Of a stretch of 64,000 nucleotides of DNA, positions 1-9,051 are shown piece after piece. Below the pieces are notes generated by a model, which had not been told where the DNA came from, made no database searches, and saw only the letters and a list, made by a program, of their open reading frames with translations. A program made the position numbers and the translations under genes. The stretch is from Aneurinibacillus sp. REN35. GTDB lineage: Bacteria > Bacillota > Bacilli > Aneurinibacillales > Aneurinibacillaceae. The DNA lies in contig NZ_JBFTXJ020000007.1 in assembly GCF_041379945.2 (NCBI RefSeq), positions 62,001 to 126,000 of the forward strand. The letters run 5' to 3'. Numbering within the stretch: the stretch's first letter is position 1; every line of letters begins with the position of its first letter.

Positions 1-612
1 GGCGGTGCAGGGGTACGTAAGGGTGGAATTCTAACCGATTGCGAGAATACTGTAATGTCCTACTGCTGCGATCGGTCCCGCTCTGTAACCTGGGGCATTC
101 AGGGGGGACTGCCTTCCCTTCCCCACGGTGCGAGGCTGAATCCTGGCACAGAGGACGAACGATTCCTAGGAACCGTCTTCTCAAATGTTCCACTGCAGGC
201 AGGCGCATCATTCGACCGTCCGTCAGCCGGTGGAGGTGGACTCGGTGATCCGCTTGAGCGGGACCCTCGCCTTGTGCTTGAAGATGTTATTGATGAATAT
301 GTGTCCATTGAGCGAGCACGCAAAGATTATGGGGTTGTAATTGTAGAAATTGACCGTGAAATCGATGCTTTCGAAATCGATGAAGAGGCCACACAAAAAG
401 AACGTGAGGCCATTCGCAGCCAGCGCAGAGCATGGCTAGAAGAAGACATCGCCTCTGTTGAGGCTAAGTATAGAAGCGGAGAAATCGATGCGCTTGATGT
501 CATCCGACGTCACGGTGTCATTATAGACTATGCTGAAGGAGTCGCGCTGCCTTCCTCTACTGAACAATACCGCGACATGCTGCGCAAACGCACACTTGCT
601 TACTGGAAATAG
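1..612 (+). CDS. Hydantoinase B / oxoprolinase-like subunit, C-terminal part
   Basis: The reading frame is open from the first base, so the gene starts outside the window; 203 residues are visible. The segment GGGGLGDPLERDP followed by an acidic helix containing VLEDVIDEYVSIERARKDYG matches the C-terminal end of the HyuB (N-methylhydantoinase B, 5-oxoprolinase-like) family. Such proteins normally pair with a HyuA subunit to hydrolyse cyclic amides with ATP. The partner would lie upstream, outside the window. The genes that follow (NCS1 permease, sigma-54 activator, PxpB/PxpC-like pair) fit uptake and opening of a lactam or hydantoin ring. The substrate cannot be told from sequence. Confidence 0.8.
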   Translation, partial: GGAGVRKGGILTDCENTVMSYCCDRSRSVTWGIQGGLPSLPHGARLNPGTEDERFLGTVFSNVPLQAGASFDRPSAGGGGLGDPLERDPRLVLEDVIDEYVSIERARKDYGVVIVEIDREIDAFEIDEEATQKEREAIRSQRRAWLEEDIASVEAKYRSGEIDALDVIRRHGVIIDYAEGVALPSSTEQYRDMLRKRTLAYWK

Positions 613-628
613 TCGTTTCGTCCACGGC

Positions 629-662
629 GAAGGGGAGCCGCAGCGCGGCCTCCCTCCCCTTC
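629..662 (+). terminator. GC-rich hairpin between hyuB-like and permease genes
   Basis: Nine-base arms (629-637 and 654-662) enclose a second CCGC/GCGG stem; an AT-rich stretch follows. It may terminate or attenuate transcription between the enzyme gene and the permease gene, which lowers permease expression relative to the enzyme. The U-run is interrupted, so full termination is uncertain. Confidence 0.5.
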
Positions 663-695
663 CCTTATTTATTATTTATTAAAGGAGTGACATGT

Positions 696-2267
696 ATGGC
701 AGAGATCGTTCACGTGAACCAAGATCAAAAAAGCGAGCAAAAGGAAGACTATGCATTACAGCGTGTACCAAAGCACTGGCGGATGCGCTGGCCTAATATC
801 ACGAACGTAGCCATCGGTGTCGCTACCGCCATGGTCTTTATGCAGATGGGAAGCTTAATGGCTATCCAATTCGGCAGTATCAACGCCCTGCTCGCTGAAA
901 TCTACGCGACGCTCATCGCCGGATTCCTCGGTATTACAATCGCTTACTTCGCAGCTAAAAATGGGCTAAATGTTAATCTAATGTCGCGCGGTGCAGGCTT
1001 TGGCTTCATCGGCGCCTCCATCACTTCCTTCATTTATGCCATGAACTTCATTATGTACTGTGCCATCGAAGGCTCCATTATGGCACTTGCCGTATATGAA
1101 TATGTAAAAGTTGTACCCCTGTGGGGATTGATGATCTTCTTCGGTCTCGCGGTTGTGCCGCTTAATTGGTATGGGGTTCAGCAACTAGACAAATTCCAAA
1201 AATACTCCTTGCCTGTCTATCTTATTCTCCTTGGCGTAGGCATCTACCTCACTGCTACGCGCGACTTCGCCAACGCTGATACATGGCTCACCTTCCTTCC
1301 TCAAGGTCAGGAAGTCGGCGGAATCGGCCTCGTTACATGCATCGGAATCATCAACGGTCTCGTTGGCATCATGGCACTCCTCATCTCTGATTATGCCCGC
1401 TTTATCAAACCAGAAGAATTTAAAATTGGCGTATTCGCCGTCGGATTCATTCCTCAACTTATTTGCTTCTTTCTCTCCGGCCTCTTGGGCATCTGGTTTG
1501 GCGTGCGGTATATGAGCGACAATCCGGGTGTGTACTTCGTTACGGCCATGGGCGCATGGGGCGCATTATTTGCGATTCTTACGCAACTGCGGATTAACGT
1601 GACCAATCTATACAGCGGTTCGATGTCACTTGCCAACTTCTTTGCCCGCGTCTTTCATTTCACACCTGGACGCGTGTTCTGGGTTGTAACAACAGCGCTC
1701 ATCGCCATCTTGTGTATGCTTGTTGGCGTCCTTGATTATATCGGTCCGATGCTCACCTTCCAAGGTGTATTCTTATTCGCCTGGGCCTCCATCCTTGTAA
1801 CGGACGTTGTTGTTATCAAAAAATGGCTGAAGCTTGGTCAACTTCACATCGAGCACCGCCGCGGATTTCTTCCAGAATGGAACCCTGTCGGCGTCGTATC
1901 GATCGTCATTGCAAGCATTGTGGGAACCGTCCTTGCATCCGGTGCATTTGGTCCAATGCTATCCGGTCTGGCGGCACTGATTGCAGGTGTTCTCGCCAGT
2001 GCGATCAGCCTTATCATCGCTGTTGCTACCAAAGGAAAAACCTATCTTACCTCGCGTCAGGTTGAAGAGCTAGAAACAACCGGACAGACTAATATATATA
2101 ATGAAGATGTACACACCTGCGGCAGCTGTAAGGGAGAATTTATCCGAGAAGATATGCTGCACTGTCCGTATAGCCAGCAGAATATCTGCTCACAATGCTG
2201 CGCAGCAGAAGCAACATGTCAGGCCATCTGCAAAACCGAACAGGGATCGACCGTTATTACCGCATAG
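696..2267 (+). CDS. NCS1 family permease with C-terminal cysteine-rich domain
   Basis: A 523-residue membrane protein with about 12 hydrophobic segments. The N-terminal pattern RMRWPNITNVAIGV and the overall layout fit the nucleobase:cation symporter-1 family (cytosine, allantoin and hydantoin permeases). The start is set at ATG 696, eight bases after AAAGGAG; the upstream in-frame GTG at 687 lies inside the ribosome site. After the last membrane segment (about residue 445) comes a cytoplasmic tail with CGSC, HCP, CSQCC and later cysteines, eight Cys in about 40 residues, which looks like a zinc-binding module and is not part of standard NCS1 permeases. By context it imports the substrate of the hyu-like enzyme. 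A terminator follows directly. Confidence 0.85.
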   Translation: MAEIVHVNQDQKSEQKEDYALQRVPKHWRMRWPNITNVAIGVATAMVFMQMGSLMAIQFGSINALLAEIYATLIAGFLGITIAYFAAKNGLNVNLMSRGAGFGFIGASITSFIYAMNFIMYCAIEGSIMALAVYEYVKVVPLWGLMIFFGLAVVPLNWYGVQQLDKFQKYSLPVYLILLGVGIYLTATRDFANADTWLTFLPQGQEVGGIGLVTCIGIINGLVGIMALLISDYARFIKPEEFKIGVFAVGFIPQLICFFLSGLLGIWFGVRYMSDNPGVYFVTAMGAWGALFAILTQLRINVTNLYSGSMSLANFFARVFHFTPGRVFWVVTTALIAILCMLVGVLDYIGPMLTFQGVFLFAWASILVTDVVVIKKWLKLGQLHIEHRRGFLPEWNPVGVVSIVIASIVGTVLASGAFGPMLSGLAALIAGVLASAISLIIAVATKGKTYLTSRQVEELETTGQTNIYNEDVHTCGSCKGEFIREDMLHCPYSQQNICSQCCAAEATCQAICKTEQGSTVITA

Positions 2268-2292
2268 GCAGCCATCATAGCGGTACGAACGC

Positions 2293-2319
2293 GGGCTGAA
2301 TAAAGTTCAGCCCTTTTTC
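2293..2319 (+). terminator. Rho-independent terminator after the permease
   Basis: GGGCTGAA (2293-2300), a five-base loop, TTCAGCCC (2306-2313) and TTTTTCT. It ends the permease transcript and separates it from the regulator gene. Confidence 0.85.
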
Positions 2320-2395
2320 TATTGTCGGATTCTTCTTATCATAGTAGTATCACAGAGAAACTCGTTTATTTTTATGAAATAGGAGGCGATGTGCG

Positions 2396-4432
2396 ATGAT
2401 ATGGCGGGATTTTCTTCACTCGATTCCTCGCTCGGTTCCCGCAGCGTGCACGCCGGATCAGGCGGCCCGTATAATGCAGCAATCAGACTCTGATATTTTG
2501 CTTGTACTAGACGAAAACGAGATTGTCGGCTATATCGACTCCCACTCGTTACTTGAACAACTCCTATGCTCTACTAAAGCCACACATCCCATACGTTACG
2601 AAACCAATATGCTTATGGTACGTGATACGGAGCCTGTCGAATTCTATCATAATGTTTTTTTCGTTCTTGGCAAAAATGAACAGGATGAACTTGTCGGCTG
2701 CTCTACTATGGAAGCGGTACGTCATGCTGTTCATGCGCTTCACCTCACCCAGATGCGGAAGATTTTTGCCAGTGCTGGCATCGGCATTGTGACAACGGAT
2801 CACGAGTTTCGCATTACCTTCATTAATGAAAAGGCTGCGGAGATCTTCGGCATACCGCACAATGTGCTTTTGTACCGGAATTACAAGACGCTTCTTTACA
2901 CGCCCGAAGATTTAGAATGCGTACTTGAAGGCAAGCCGTTGGTCAGCATAGCCAGCTCCTTTAATTCCAAAGCCATTATCGGCAACTTCTCTCCCCTTTA
3001 TGAAGAGGAGCGGGTATCAGGCATTGTTCATTTATTCTATCCGCGCAAGCAGCTCGAAGCGTCTGTGAAAGAATTGGAATTCGTACGCAATCTAAATGAA
3101 GATTTACAAGCATTATCTACGTCCTCAAATGAACAACTGGTCGTAGTAGATGAAGCCGGCACCATCCTGCGGCTATCCGGAGTTTTTACTCCAGATATCT
3201 GGTTGACGCAGGAGCCAAAAGATATCATCGGTGTCTCCATATTCAGCTTAGAGAGGGAAGGGATTTTTCCGGCTGATATTGTAAAACGCTGCCGCAAGCA
3301 AAAGCAGAAAGTTACCAGCGTACAGGAAACCCCGCGCGGCAGAAAGCTTTGGGCGGTCGCGGTTCCTGTGTTCAAAGATAAAAAAATAGAGAAAATTGTC
3401 ATTGTCTTACGCGACATTACCGACCTGAGCGAATATCAGATCCAGCCGCAACCTGCCAATAACAAAACCGACATTGAAAATAAACAATTAATTTACAGTT
3501 CAAAAATCATGGAAGAAATCATTGAGCAGGCCAAACGCATCGCCAAAGTGGATTCAACCGTATTGTTATGCGGTGATTCCGGGGTCGGAAAGGAAGTCTT
3601 CGCTCAAACAATCCATTCACACAGTCCGCGCCAATCGCATCCTTTCGTACGTGTAAACTGCGGCGCTATCCCAGAAAACCTGATGGAGAGTGAGTTCTTC
3701 GGCTATGAATCAGGCGCTTTTACCGGCGCGGATCGTAACGGAAAGCCCGGCCTTTTTGAGTTGGCACACACGGGGACCATCTTTCTCGATGAAGTCGGGG
3801 AGCTTCCACCAAGCCTTCAGGTAAAACTGCTGCGCGTATTGCAGGAGAGAGAAGTACGGCGCATCGGCGGCACACATACAATCCCTATCGATGTACGAGT
3901 GATTGCTGCGACCAATAAAGACTTGCGCCGGATGGTTCAAGAGAAGACCTTCCGCGAAGACCTATATTATCGTCTACATGTGATCCCGATTCATCTTCCT
4001 CCGCTGCGCAGACGGCGGGCCGATATCGTACCGCTCTCCCTTCATTTTCTTGCACGATACAACCAAAAATACGGTAAGGAAAAACAGCTTGCACGCAAGG
4101 CCATCGAAATTCTTGAACATTACGAGTGGCCAGGCAATATCCGCGAACTGCAAAATGTGTTGGAGCGGCTCGTTGTGATTACGCCGCATGATTTCATTGA
4201 AGACCAAGATGTTCTCTCCGCCCTATACGGTGAGGCGGAGAGTGAAGAGACTGAGGTACCCTCGGAGATTGCTATTAAGAACATTATGCCGCTCAAAGAT
4301 GCGATGGAGCAGGTAGAGACCCAACTGCTCAGCCTCGCACTGACAAAATACCGGACCGCTGCGGAAGCTGCCCGCGCGCTTGACATTAGCGAAGCAACCA
4401 TGAGCAGAAAAATCAAACGAAGATTAGACTAA
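2396..4432 (+). CDS. Sigma-54-dependent transcriptional activator with PAS domains
   Basis: 678 residues. Residues 1-115 look like a CBS-type sensor region, residues about 120-225 form a PAS domain, a second PAS-like region runs about 228-345, and an AAA+ domain follows with Walker A GDSGVGKE (about residue 392), the sigma-54 contact loop GAFTGA (about 440) and Walker B IFLDEVGELP. A Fis-type helix-turn-helix closes the protein (about 640-678). Bacterial enhancer-binding proteins of this type open sigma-54 promoters in response to a metabolite. AGGAGG at 2381 sets the start. It sits inside the hyu/pxp-like locus, so it probably controls it; no clear -24/-12 promoter was found inside the window, and the operon head lies outside. 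Confidence 0.9.
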   Translation: MIWRDFLHSIPRSVPAACTPDQAARIMQQSDSDILLVLDENEIVGYIDSHSLLEQLLCSTKATHPIRYETNMLMVRDTEPVEFYHNVFFVLGKNEQDELVGCSTMEAVRHAVHALHLTQMRKIFASAGIGIVTTDHEFRITFINEKAAEIFGIPHNVLLYRNYKTLLYTPEDLECVLEGKPLVSIASSFNSKAIIGNFSPLYEEERVSGIVHLFYPRKQLEASVKELEFVRNLNEDLQALSTSSNEQLVVVDEAGTILRLSGVFTPDIWLTQEPKDIIGVSIFSLEREGIFPADIVKRCRKQKQKVTSVQETPRGRKLWAVAVPVFKDKKIEKIVIVLRDITDLSEYQIQPQPANNKTDIENKQLIYSSKIMEEIIEQAKRIAKVDSTVLLCGDSGVGKEVFAQTIHSHSPRQSHPFVRVNCGAIPENLMESEFFGYESGAFTGADRNGKPGLFELAHTGTIFLDEVGELPPSLQVKLLRVLQEREVRRIGGTHTIPIDVRVIAATNKDLRRMVQEKTFREDLYYRLHVIPIHLPPLRRRRADIVPLSLHFLARYNQKYGKEKQLARKAIEILEHYEWPGNIRELQNVLERLVVITPHDFIEDQDVLSALYGEAESEETEVPSEIAIKNIMPLKDAMEQVETQLLSLALTKYRTAAEAARALDISEATMSRKIKRRLD

Positions 4433-4449
4433 ATAAGGGGGGGATGTTC

Positions 4450-5334
4450 ATGCTGGCCTTAGCAGAAACGCGTTTTTCCTTTGTTGGTGATGAGTATATT
4501 TATGCCGAGATTGCACGTGAGATGAGCGTAAACGCTGCCTTTAAGGCACTCGCAGTGACACGAGAGCTGCATGCCAGGCGCATACCAGGCGTGATTGATA
4601 TTTGCCCTGCTAATGCATCTTACCTTATCCGGTATAATCCTGATATGCTATCACCTTATGATTTGATGAACTACGTAAAAGAGATTGATATTAATAAAAG
4701 TCGACCGGAAGCGCTCAATCTCTCTTCACGTATTGTGGAGATTCCAACCTGGTACAACGATCCGATTACAAGAGAGTATTCTCGGCGCTTCCAAGAGCGC
4801 AACGACAATCCGTATCTCTCTGATTTTGAACTTGTTATGAGAGCATACGGATTCTCAGACGAGAACGAATTCATTCATGCACATACACACAGACCGTACT
4901 TGTTGACCATGGTCGGATTCATTCTAGGCACAGCATGGGAATTTCCACTCGGTCGTCACATAAGCGAACTTGCAGATATACCCAAATACAAAAGCCCTCG
5001 TACTGAGACACCACGCCAGGCCGTTAGTATAGGGGGGCCATTCACTGTCGTATATCCTGTACAAAGCTCAGGGAGCTATCAATTAATCGGTATCACCCCT
5101 GTACCGGTCTATCAGCCGGAACAGAAACTGCCCGAATTCAAAGATTCGATGTTTCTGGCACGACCGGGCGATATATGGGTACATCGTCCAATTAAGGAAC
5201 ATGAGTATTATGCGATTCTTTCCGAGGTAGAAAATGGCCTTTACCGTTACCGTACCAAAGCCATCGACTTCTCACCTATTCAATATGCAAAGGAGCACAA
5301 CGCATATATCGATTCTATTATGAAGGGGTTTTGA
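4450..5334 (+). CDS. PxpB/KipI-like (allophanate hydrolase subunit 1 family) protein
   Basis: 294 residues of the carboxyltransferase/AHS1 family. Recognisable family blocks are IDICPANASYLIRYNP near residue 50, MVGFILGTAWEFPLGR in place of the usual GFxPGFPYL block, and SSGSYQLIGITPVPVYQ near residue 215. The family includes 5-oxoprolinase subunit PxpB and the kinase inhibitor KipI. It is longer than the usual 230-240 residues, with an extended middle and tail. ATG 4450 lies six bases after AAGGGGGGG; ATG 4444 abuts that site and is less likely. The stop is followed after four bases by the PxpC-like gene, so the two are translated together. Function as ring-opening subunit is inferred from the locus. 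Confidence 0.8.
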   Translation: MLALAETRFSFVGDEYIYAEIAREMSVNAAFKALAVTRELHARRIPGVIDICPANASYLIRYNPDMLSPYDLMNYVKEIDINKSRPEALNLSSRIVEIPTWYNDPITREYSRRFQERNDNPYLSDFELVMRAYGFSDENEFIHAHTHRPYLLTMVGFILGTAWEFPLGRHISELADIPKYKSPRTETPRQAVSIGGPFTVVYPVQSSGSYQLIGITPVPVYQPEQKLPEFKDSMFLARPGDIWVHRPIKEHEYYAILSEVENGLYRYRTKAIDFSPIQYAKEHNAYIDSIMKGF

Positions 5335-5338
5335 TGAT

Positions 5339-6304
5339 ATGGTGCAAGTGATACAGCCGGGAATTTATACAACGGTACAAGACCTTGGAAGAGATGGATT
5401 CTATCATCTCGGCGTACCGCCGAGCGGTGCGGCCGACCGGTATTCCTTTCAACTGGGGAACTTATTAATTGGGAATCCCGCCCATTGTGCGGGCCTTGAG
5501 ATTCGCCTGCTTGGTCCAATCCTTCTCTTCACAAAACGAACATTGATTGCTATTACCGGTGCAGCAGCAGACTGCTTCATTAATGGAGACGCGGTGCCAA
5601 TGTGGGAGTGTCTTGAAGTACAGGCCGGAGATGTTCTATCATTTCGTTTTGCGATAGAAGGCGTATGTACATACCTCTGTATCTCCGGAGGTATTCAAAC
5701 ACAAGAATTTTTACATAGCCGATCCACTTATATTATCAATCACAAGACCGAGTGCGGCTATATGCTAGAGAAGGGAGGGGAATTCGCCATCAGTGAGCCG
5801 CTACCCGGCGCATTCAAGCACGTAGGCAGAAGCATTCCGGAATCGATGCGCCCTTCTTTTCCACAGGATATCGAACTGCATGCGACATTAGGACTTGCCA
5901 TTCATCGGATTAGCGATGAAGGAGTACGTACCTTCCTTGATGGTGAATGGAGAATCCGTACCGAATCAGACCGGGTTGCCTACCGTTTGGACGGAAAGCC
6001 GCTTTCCACAGCCGAATCAGCACTAAATGCTAAGGGAGAGCCCACTCCGGTCATTGACCTTGCGTACCCGATTGGCGTCATCACAGTTCCAAACCCAAAA
6101 GAGCTGATTATTCTTTTGAATGATGCTACTTCCGGCGGAGGATTCACTACGATCGGGGCTGTTATTAGCTCTGATCTTGATGCGCTAAATCAATGCCGAC
6201 CACAGACAAGGGTACGATTCTCGGCCGTCACCATGGAGCAAGCACTGCGTCTGCGCAAAGAAAAAAGGCAGCGCCTTGCAGCCGCTGCCGAATATCTTAC
6301 ATAG
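5339..6304 (+). CDS. PxpC/KipA-like biotin-dependent carboxyltransferase family protein
   Basis: 321 residues, AHS2 family. The N-terminal signature GIYTTVQDLGRDGFYHLGVP followed by SGAADRYSFQLGNLLIGN is characteristic, as is the late GFTTIGAVISSDLDALNQ segment. PxpC works with PxpA and PxpB in ATP-dependent 5-oxoproline cleavage in bacteria; here no PxpA (LamB/YcsF) gene is visible, so the partner may be the HyuA/HyuB-like enzyme upstream or a PxpA encoded elsewhere. It is the last plus-strand gene of the locus and ends only 24 bases from the convergent acyl-CoA dehydrogenase; no terminator hairpin was seen in that gap. Confidence 0.82.
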   Translation: MVQVIQPGIYTTVQDLGRDGFYHLGVPPSGAADRYSFQLGNLLIGNPAHCAGLEIRLLGPILLFTKRTLIAITGAAADCFINGDAVPMWECLEVQAGDVLSFRFAIEGVCTYLCISGGIQTQEFLHSRSTYIINHKTECGYMLEKGGEFAISEPLPGAFKHVGRSIPESMRPSFPQDIELHATLGLAIHRISDEGVRTFLDGEWRIRTESDRVAYRLDGKPLSTAESALNAKGEPTPVIDLAYPIGVITVPNPKELIILLNDATSGGGFTTIGAVISSDLDALNQCRPQTRVRFSAVTMEQALRLRKEKRQRLAAAAEYLT

Positions 6305-6327
6305 CTATCGTTGTATAATGATTGAAC

Positions 6328-7539
6328 CTACACTTCTATTGTCTCTTCGCTGAACGGCCAAGCCGGCAGCATGCGGCGCAGCGTCTTGTCCTCACGGTAG
6401 CCGAGCGCATACTCTGCCTGCATCACCGTATGAATCTCACGTGTGCCTTCATAAATGACCGGAGCTTTGGCATTACGCATGAATCGCTCGACTGGGTATT
6501 CGTTGGAATAACCATACGCACCGTGAATCTGTACCGCATCGCACGCCGCATCAAACGCGGCGTCGCATGCATGCCACTTAGCCAGTGATGTCTCACGCGT
6601 ATTACGCTTTCCTTCATTCTTCAGCCAACCGGCACGGTATACCAGCAGGCGGGACGTTTCCAATCCATCGACCATTTTGGCAATCATTTGCTGCACCAAT
6701 TGATGCTTACCGATTTCCTTACCGAATGTGCTGCGCTCATGGCAGTATTTTAAGCTCTGCTCTAAGCATGCCTGAATCAGTCCGCACGCACCAGCCGCCA
6801 CAGTAAATCGGCCATTATCAAGCGCCGCCATGGCAATCTTAAATCCTTCTCCCTCCTCACCTACCAGATTCGCTGCAGGTACGCGTACATTATCGAAGAA
6901 AATCTCTCCTGTGTTACCTGCGCGAATGCCTAACTTGCCTTTGATTGCTTTGGAAGAAAATCCTTCAAATGTACGCTCAACGATAAAGCAGCTAATGCCT
7001 TTATGCTTTTTCGCTTTGTCTGTATAGGCAAACACAAGGAAATGATCCGCAACATCGCATAAAGAAATCCACGTTTTCTGCCCATTCAGGACATATTCAT
7101 CACCATCGCGAACAGCGGTCGTCTGCATTGCCGCTACATCCGACCCTGCATTCGGCTCCGTTAAGCCAAACGCGCCAATCTTTTCTCCTTTTGCCTGCGG
7201 GACGAGATACTTCTGCTTCTGTTCTTCATTTCCCCATTGTAAAAGCGTCATACTATTAAGCCCCGTATGTACGGATACGGCCGTACGGAACGCGGTGTCA
7301 CCACGCTCAAGTTCTTCACATACAATAGCCAGCACATTATAATCCATGCCGCTGCCGCCGTACTCTTCCGGTATGCACACACCCATTAAATCAAGGTCCG
7401 CAAGACGGGTCATAATATTCCGTTCAAAGTGTCCCTTCTCATCCCATTCCTGAATGTATGGAAGAATCTCCTTATCAACAAAGCTTCGTACCATTTTACG
7501 AACCGCTTCTTGTTCTTCCGTCATGCTAAAATTCATCAT
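6328..7539 (-). CDS. Acyl-CoA dehydrogenase family protein
   Basis: 403 residues with the full fold. AFGLTEPNAGSDVAAMQTT around residue 130 is the FAD/substrate signature; YEGTREIH near residue 364 carries the likely catalytic base Glu. It oxidises an acyl-CoA to the 2-enoyl-CoA and passes electrons to ETF. The gene lies 17 bases after a class III CoA-transferase gene, so the pair probably activates a carboxylic acid by CoA transfer and then desaturates it; a glutaryl-CoA type dehydrogenase is one possibility, but the exact substrate is not readable. AAAGGAG precedes the ATGATG start. Confidence 0.9.
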   Translation of the reverse strand: MMNFSMTEEQEAVRKMVRSFVDKEILPYIQEWDEKGHFERNIMTRLADLDLMGVCIPEEYGGSGMDYNVLAIVCEELERGDTAFRTAVSVHTGLNSMTLLQWGNEEQKQKYLVPQAKGEKIGAFGLTEPNAGSDVAAMQTTAVRDGDEYVLNGQKTWISLCDVADHFLVFAYTDKAKKHKGISCFIVERTFEGFSSKAIKGKLGIRAGNTGEIFFDNVRVPAANLVGEEGEGFKIAMAALDNGRFTVAAGACGLIQACLEQSLKYCHERSTFGKEIGKHQLVQQMIAKMVDGLETSRLLVYRAGWLKNEGKRNTRETSLAKWHACDAAFDAACDAVQIHGAYGYSNEYPVERFMRNAKAPVIYEGTREIHTVMQAEYALGYREDKTLRRMLPAWPFSEETIEV

Positions 7540-7556
7540 ATTTACCCGCTCCTTTA

Positions 7557-8798
7557 TTAAATAATGTGATTATCAAGCCATTCATGGATTTGTTCCTCAT
7601 TAAAGCCATGCTCCAAAAGGATTTCTTTTGTATGCTCACCCGCAAGCGGCGGATGGTGCCGTACCGATACAGGTGTACGTGAAAACTTCAGTGGGCTGCC
7701 AACCATTGGAACACTACCTGCGGTCGGATGCGGTGCCTCAATCTTCATCTCGCGCGCTTCCACCTGCGGATCTTGAAACAACTGTTCCATCGTATGGATC
7801 GGAGCATTCGGAATGCCTGCATCCGTAAGTTCACAGAGCCACTCTGCTGCCGGGCGCTTGGCAAACTCATTGCCCAAAAGCTCACACAATACTTCACGAT
7901 TAGCAAGCCGCATCGAGTTGGTCATAAAGCGAGCATCCTCACTCCACTCTTCACGTCCAAGCAGCTTACATAATCGATGAAACTGCTGATCATTGCCCAC
8001 TGCTACCACCATCTCCATATCCGATGCCGCAAACGTCTGATACGGTACGATGTTGGGATGCTGATTGCCATACCGCTTCGGTACTTTACCGGAGACGAGA
8101 TAGTTACTTGCCACATTAACCAGAAGTGAGATCTGCGAATCGAACAACGCTAAATCAATCATTTGTCCTTTGCCGGAACTCTCTCTCTCACGCAGCGCAG
8201 CCAAAATACCGATGGCTGCATACAGACCAGTCGCTACATCGGCAATGGCCACACCCACCTTCATCGGCCCGCTCTCTTCACTGCCTGTAATGCTCATCAT
8301 GCCGCCCATCGCCTGTACAATATAATCATAACCTGGCATATCCTTATACGGGCCTGTCTGTCCAAATCCACTGATGGATGCATAAATCAGACGCGGGTTC
8401 ACCTCGGCTAGAGAGTCATATCCAAGCCCAAACCGCTCCATTGTACCCGTCTTAAAGTTATTAATGACTACATCCGCATCCCGCACGAGATCTCGCAGAA
8501 TATCCTGCGCCTTCGGGTCCTTTAAATTCAGCGTCATCGCCCGCTTGTTGCGATTCGCACACAAATAGTAAGCGCTTTCACCCCCGATGTTAGGCGGACC
8601 CCAGTCTCTCGTCTCATCGCTTCCGCCGGGTGCTTCAATCTTAATCACATCTGCTCCAAGATCACCCAAGATCATTGTGCAGTAGGGACCAGCCAACACC
8701 CTTGTCAGGTCGATTACCTTCACGCCTTCTAGCGCCCCGAGTTCATATGGCTTCGGGCAGGGAACCGTACCTTCTTGATTTGACGGCGAAGTAAGCAT
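7557..8798 (-). CDS. CaiB/BaiF (class III) CoA-transferase family protein
   Basis: 413 residues. The N-terminal LEGVKVIDLTRVLAGPYCTM and later GFGQTGPYKDMPGYDYIVQ blocks are hallmarks of the formyl-CoA transferase fold, which moves CoA between two carboxylic acids through an aspartyl thioester intermediate. A strong AAAGGAGGGAG site precedes the ATG. It is the first gene of a two-gene operon with the acyl-CoA dehydrogenase, transcribed from a promoter with a structured leader (see 8828-8966). The Lrp-type regulator gene just upstream, same strand, may control it. Substrate unknown; a dicarboxylate such as glutarate is a plausible guess only. Confidence 0.88.
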   Translation of the reverse strand: MLTSPSNQEGTVPCPKPYELGALEGVKVIDLTRVLAGPYCTMILGDLGADVIKIEAPGGSDETRDWGPPNIGGESAYYLCANRNKRAMTLNLKDPKAQDILRDLVRDADVVINNFKTGTMERFGLGYDSLAEVNPRLIYASISGFGQTGPYKDMPGYDYIVQAMGGMMSITGSEESGPMKVGVAIADVATGLYAAIGILAALRERESSGKGQMIDLALFDSQISLLVNVASNYLVSGKVPKRYGNQHPNIVPYQTFAASDMEMVVAVGNDQQFHRLCKLLGREEWSEDARFMTNSMRLANREVLCELLGNEFAKRPAAEWLCELTDAGIPNAPIHTMEQLFQDPQVEAREMKIEAPHPTAGSVPMVGSPLKFSRTPVSVRHHPPLAGEHTKEILLEHGFNEEQIHEWLDNHII

Positions 8799-8827
8799 AC
8801 ACTCCCTCCTTTATTTGAGTAACACAT

Positions 8828-8966
8828 AAAAAGCCAGCACGAACTCCGGCACAAAGACACTCTGTATACGGAGCACGACTGGCTTCATTGCCTGTGGGCT
8901 CTGTTCTGGCAAGAACGAGGACAGACATAAACAGTCAGTATAAAATTGAATAACTATCACTTGCAA
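8828..8966 (-). promoter_or_regulatory. Promoter and attenuator-like leader of the CoA-transferase operon
   Basis: On the minus strand TTGCAA (8961-8966) and TATACT (8937-8942) are 18 bases apart and make a plausible sigma-A promoter. The leader then holds a small hairpin (GTTCT/AGAAC, 8903-8916) and a long terminator-like stem: AAGCCAG (8879-8885) pairs with CTGGCTT (8831-8837) and CTCCG with CGGAG, followed by TTTTT. An intrinsic terminator placed before the first gene is typical of attenuation. No known riboswitch class was recognised. Confidence 0.5.
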
Positions 8967-9051
8967 GGTCAATTATACTATATATTAACTATATTCAGTC
9001 AATACTTTATTTTTTTATAACTTTATTTTTCAATTTTTCCTTCGTGATGCT

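Noticed and set aside
8743-8928. 61-codon frame over the CoA-transferase leader
   Set aside because: It covers the terminator-like hairpin and lacks a ribosome site.
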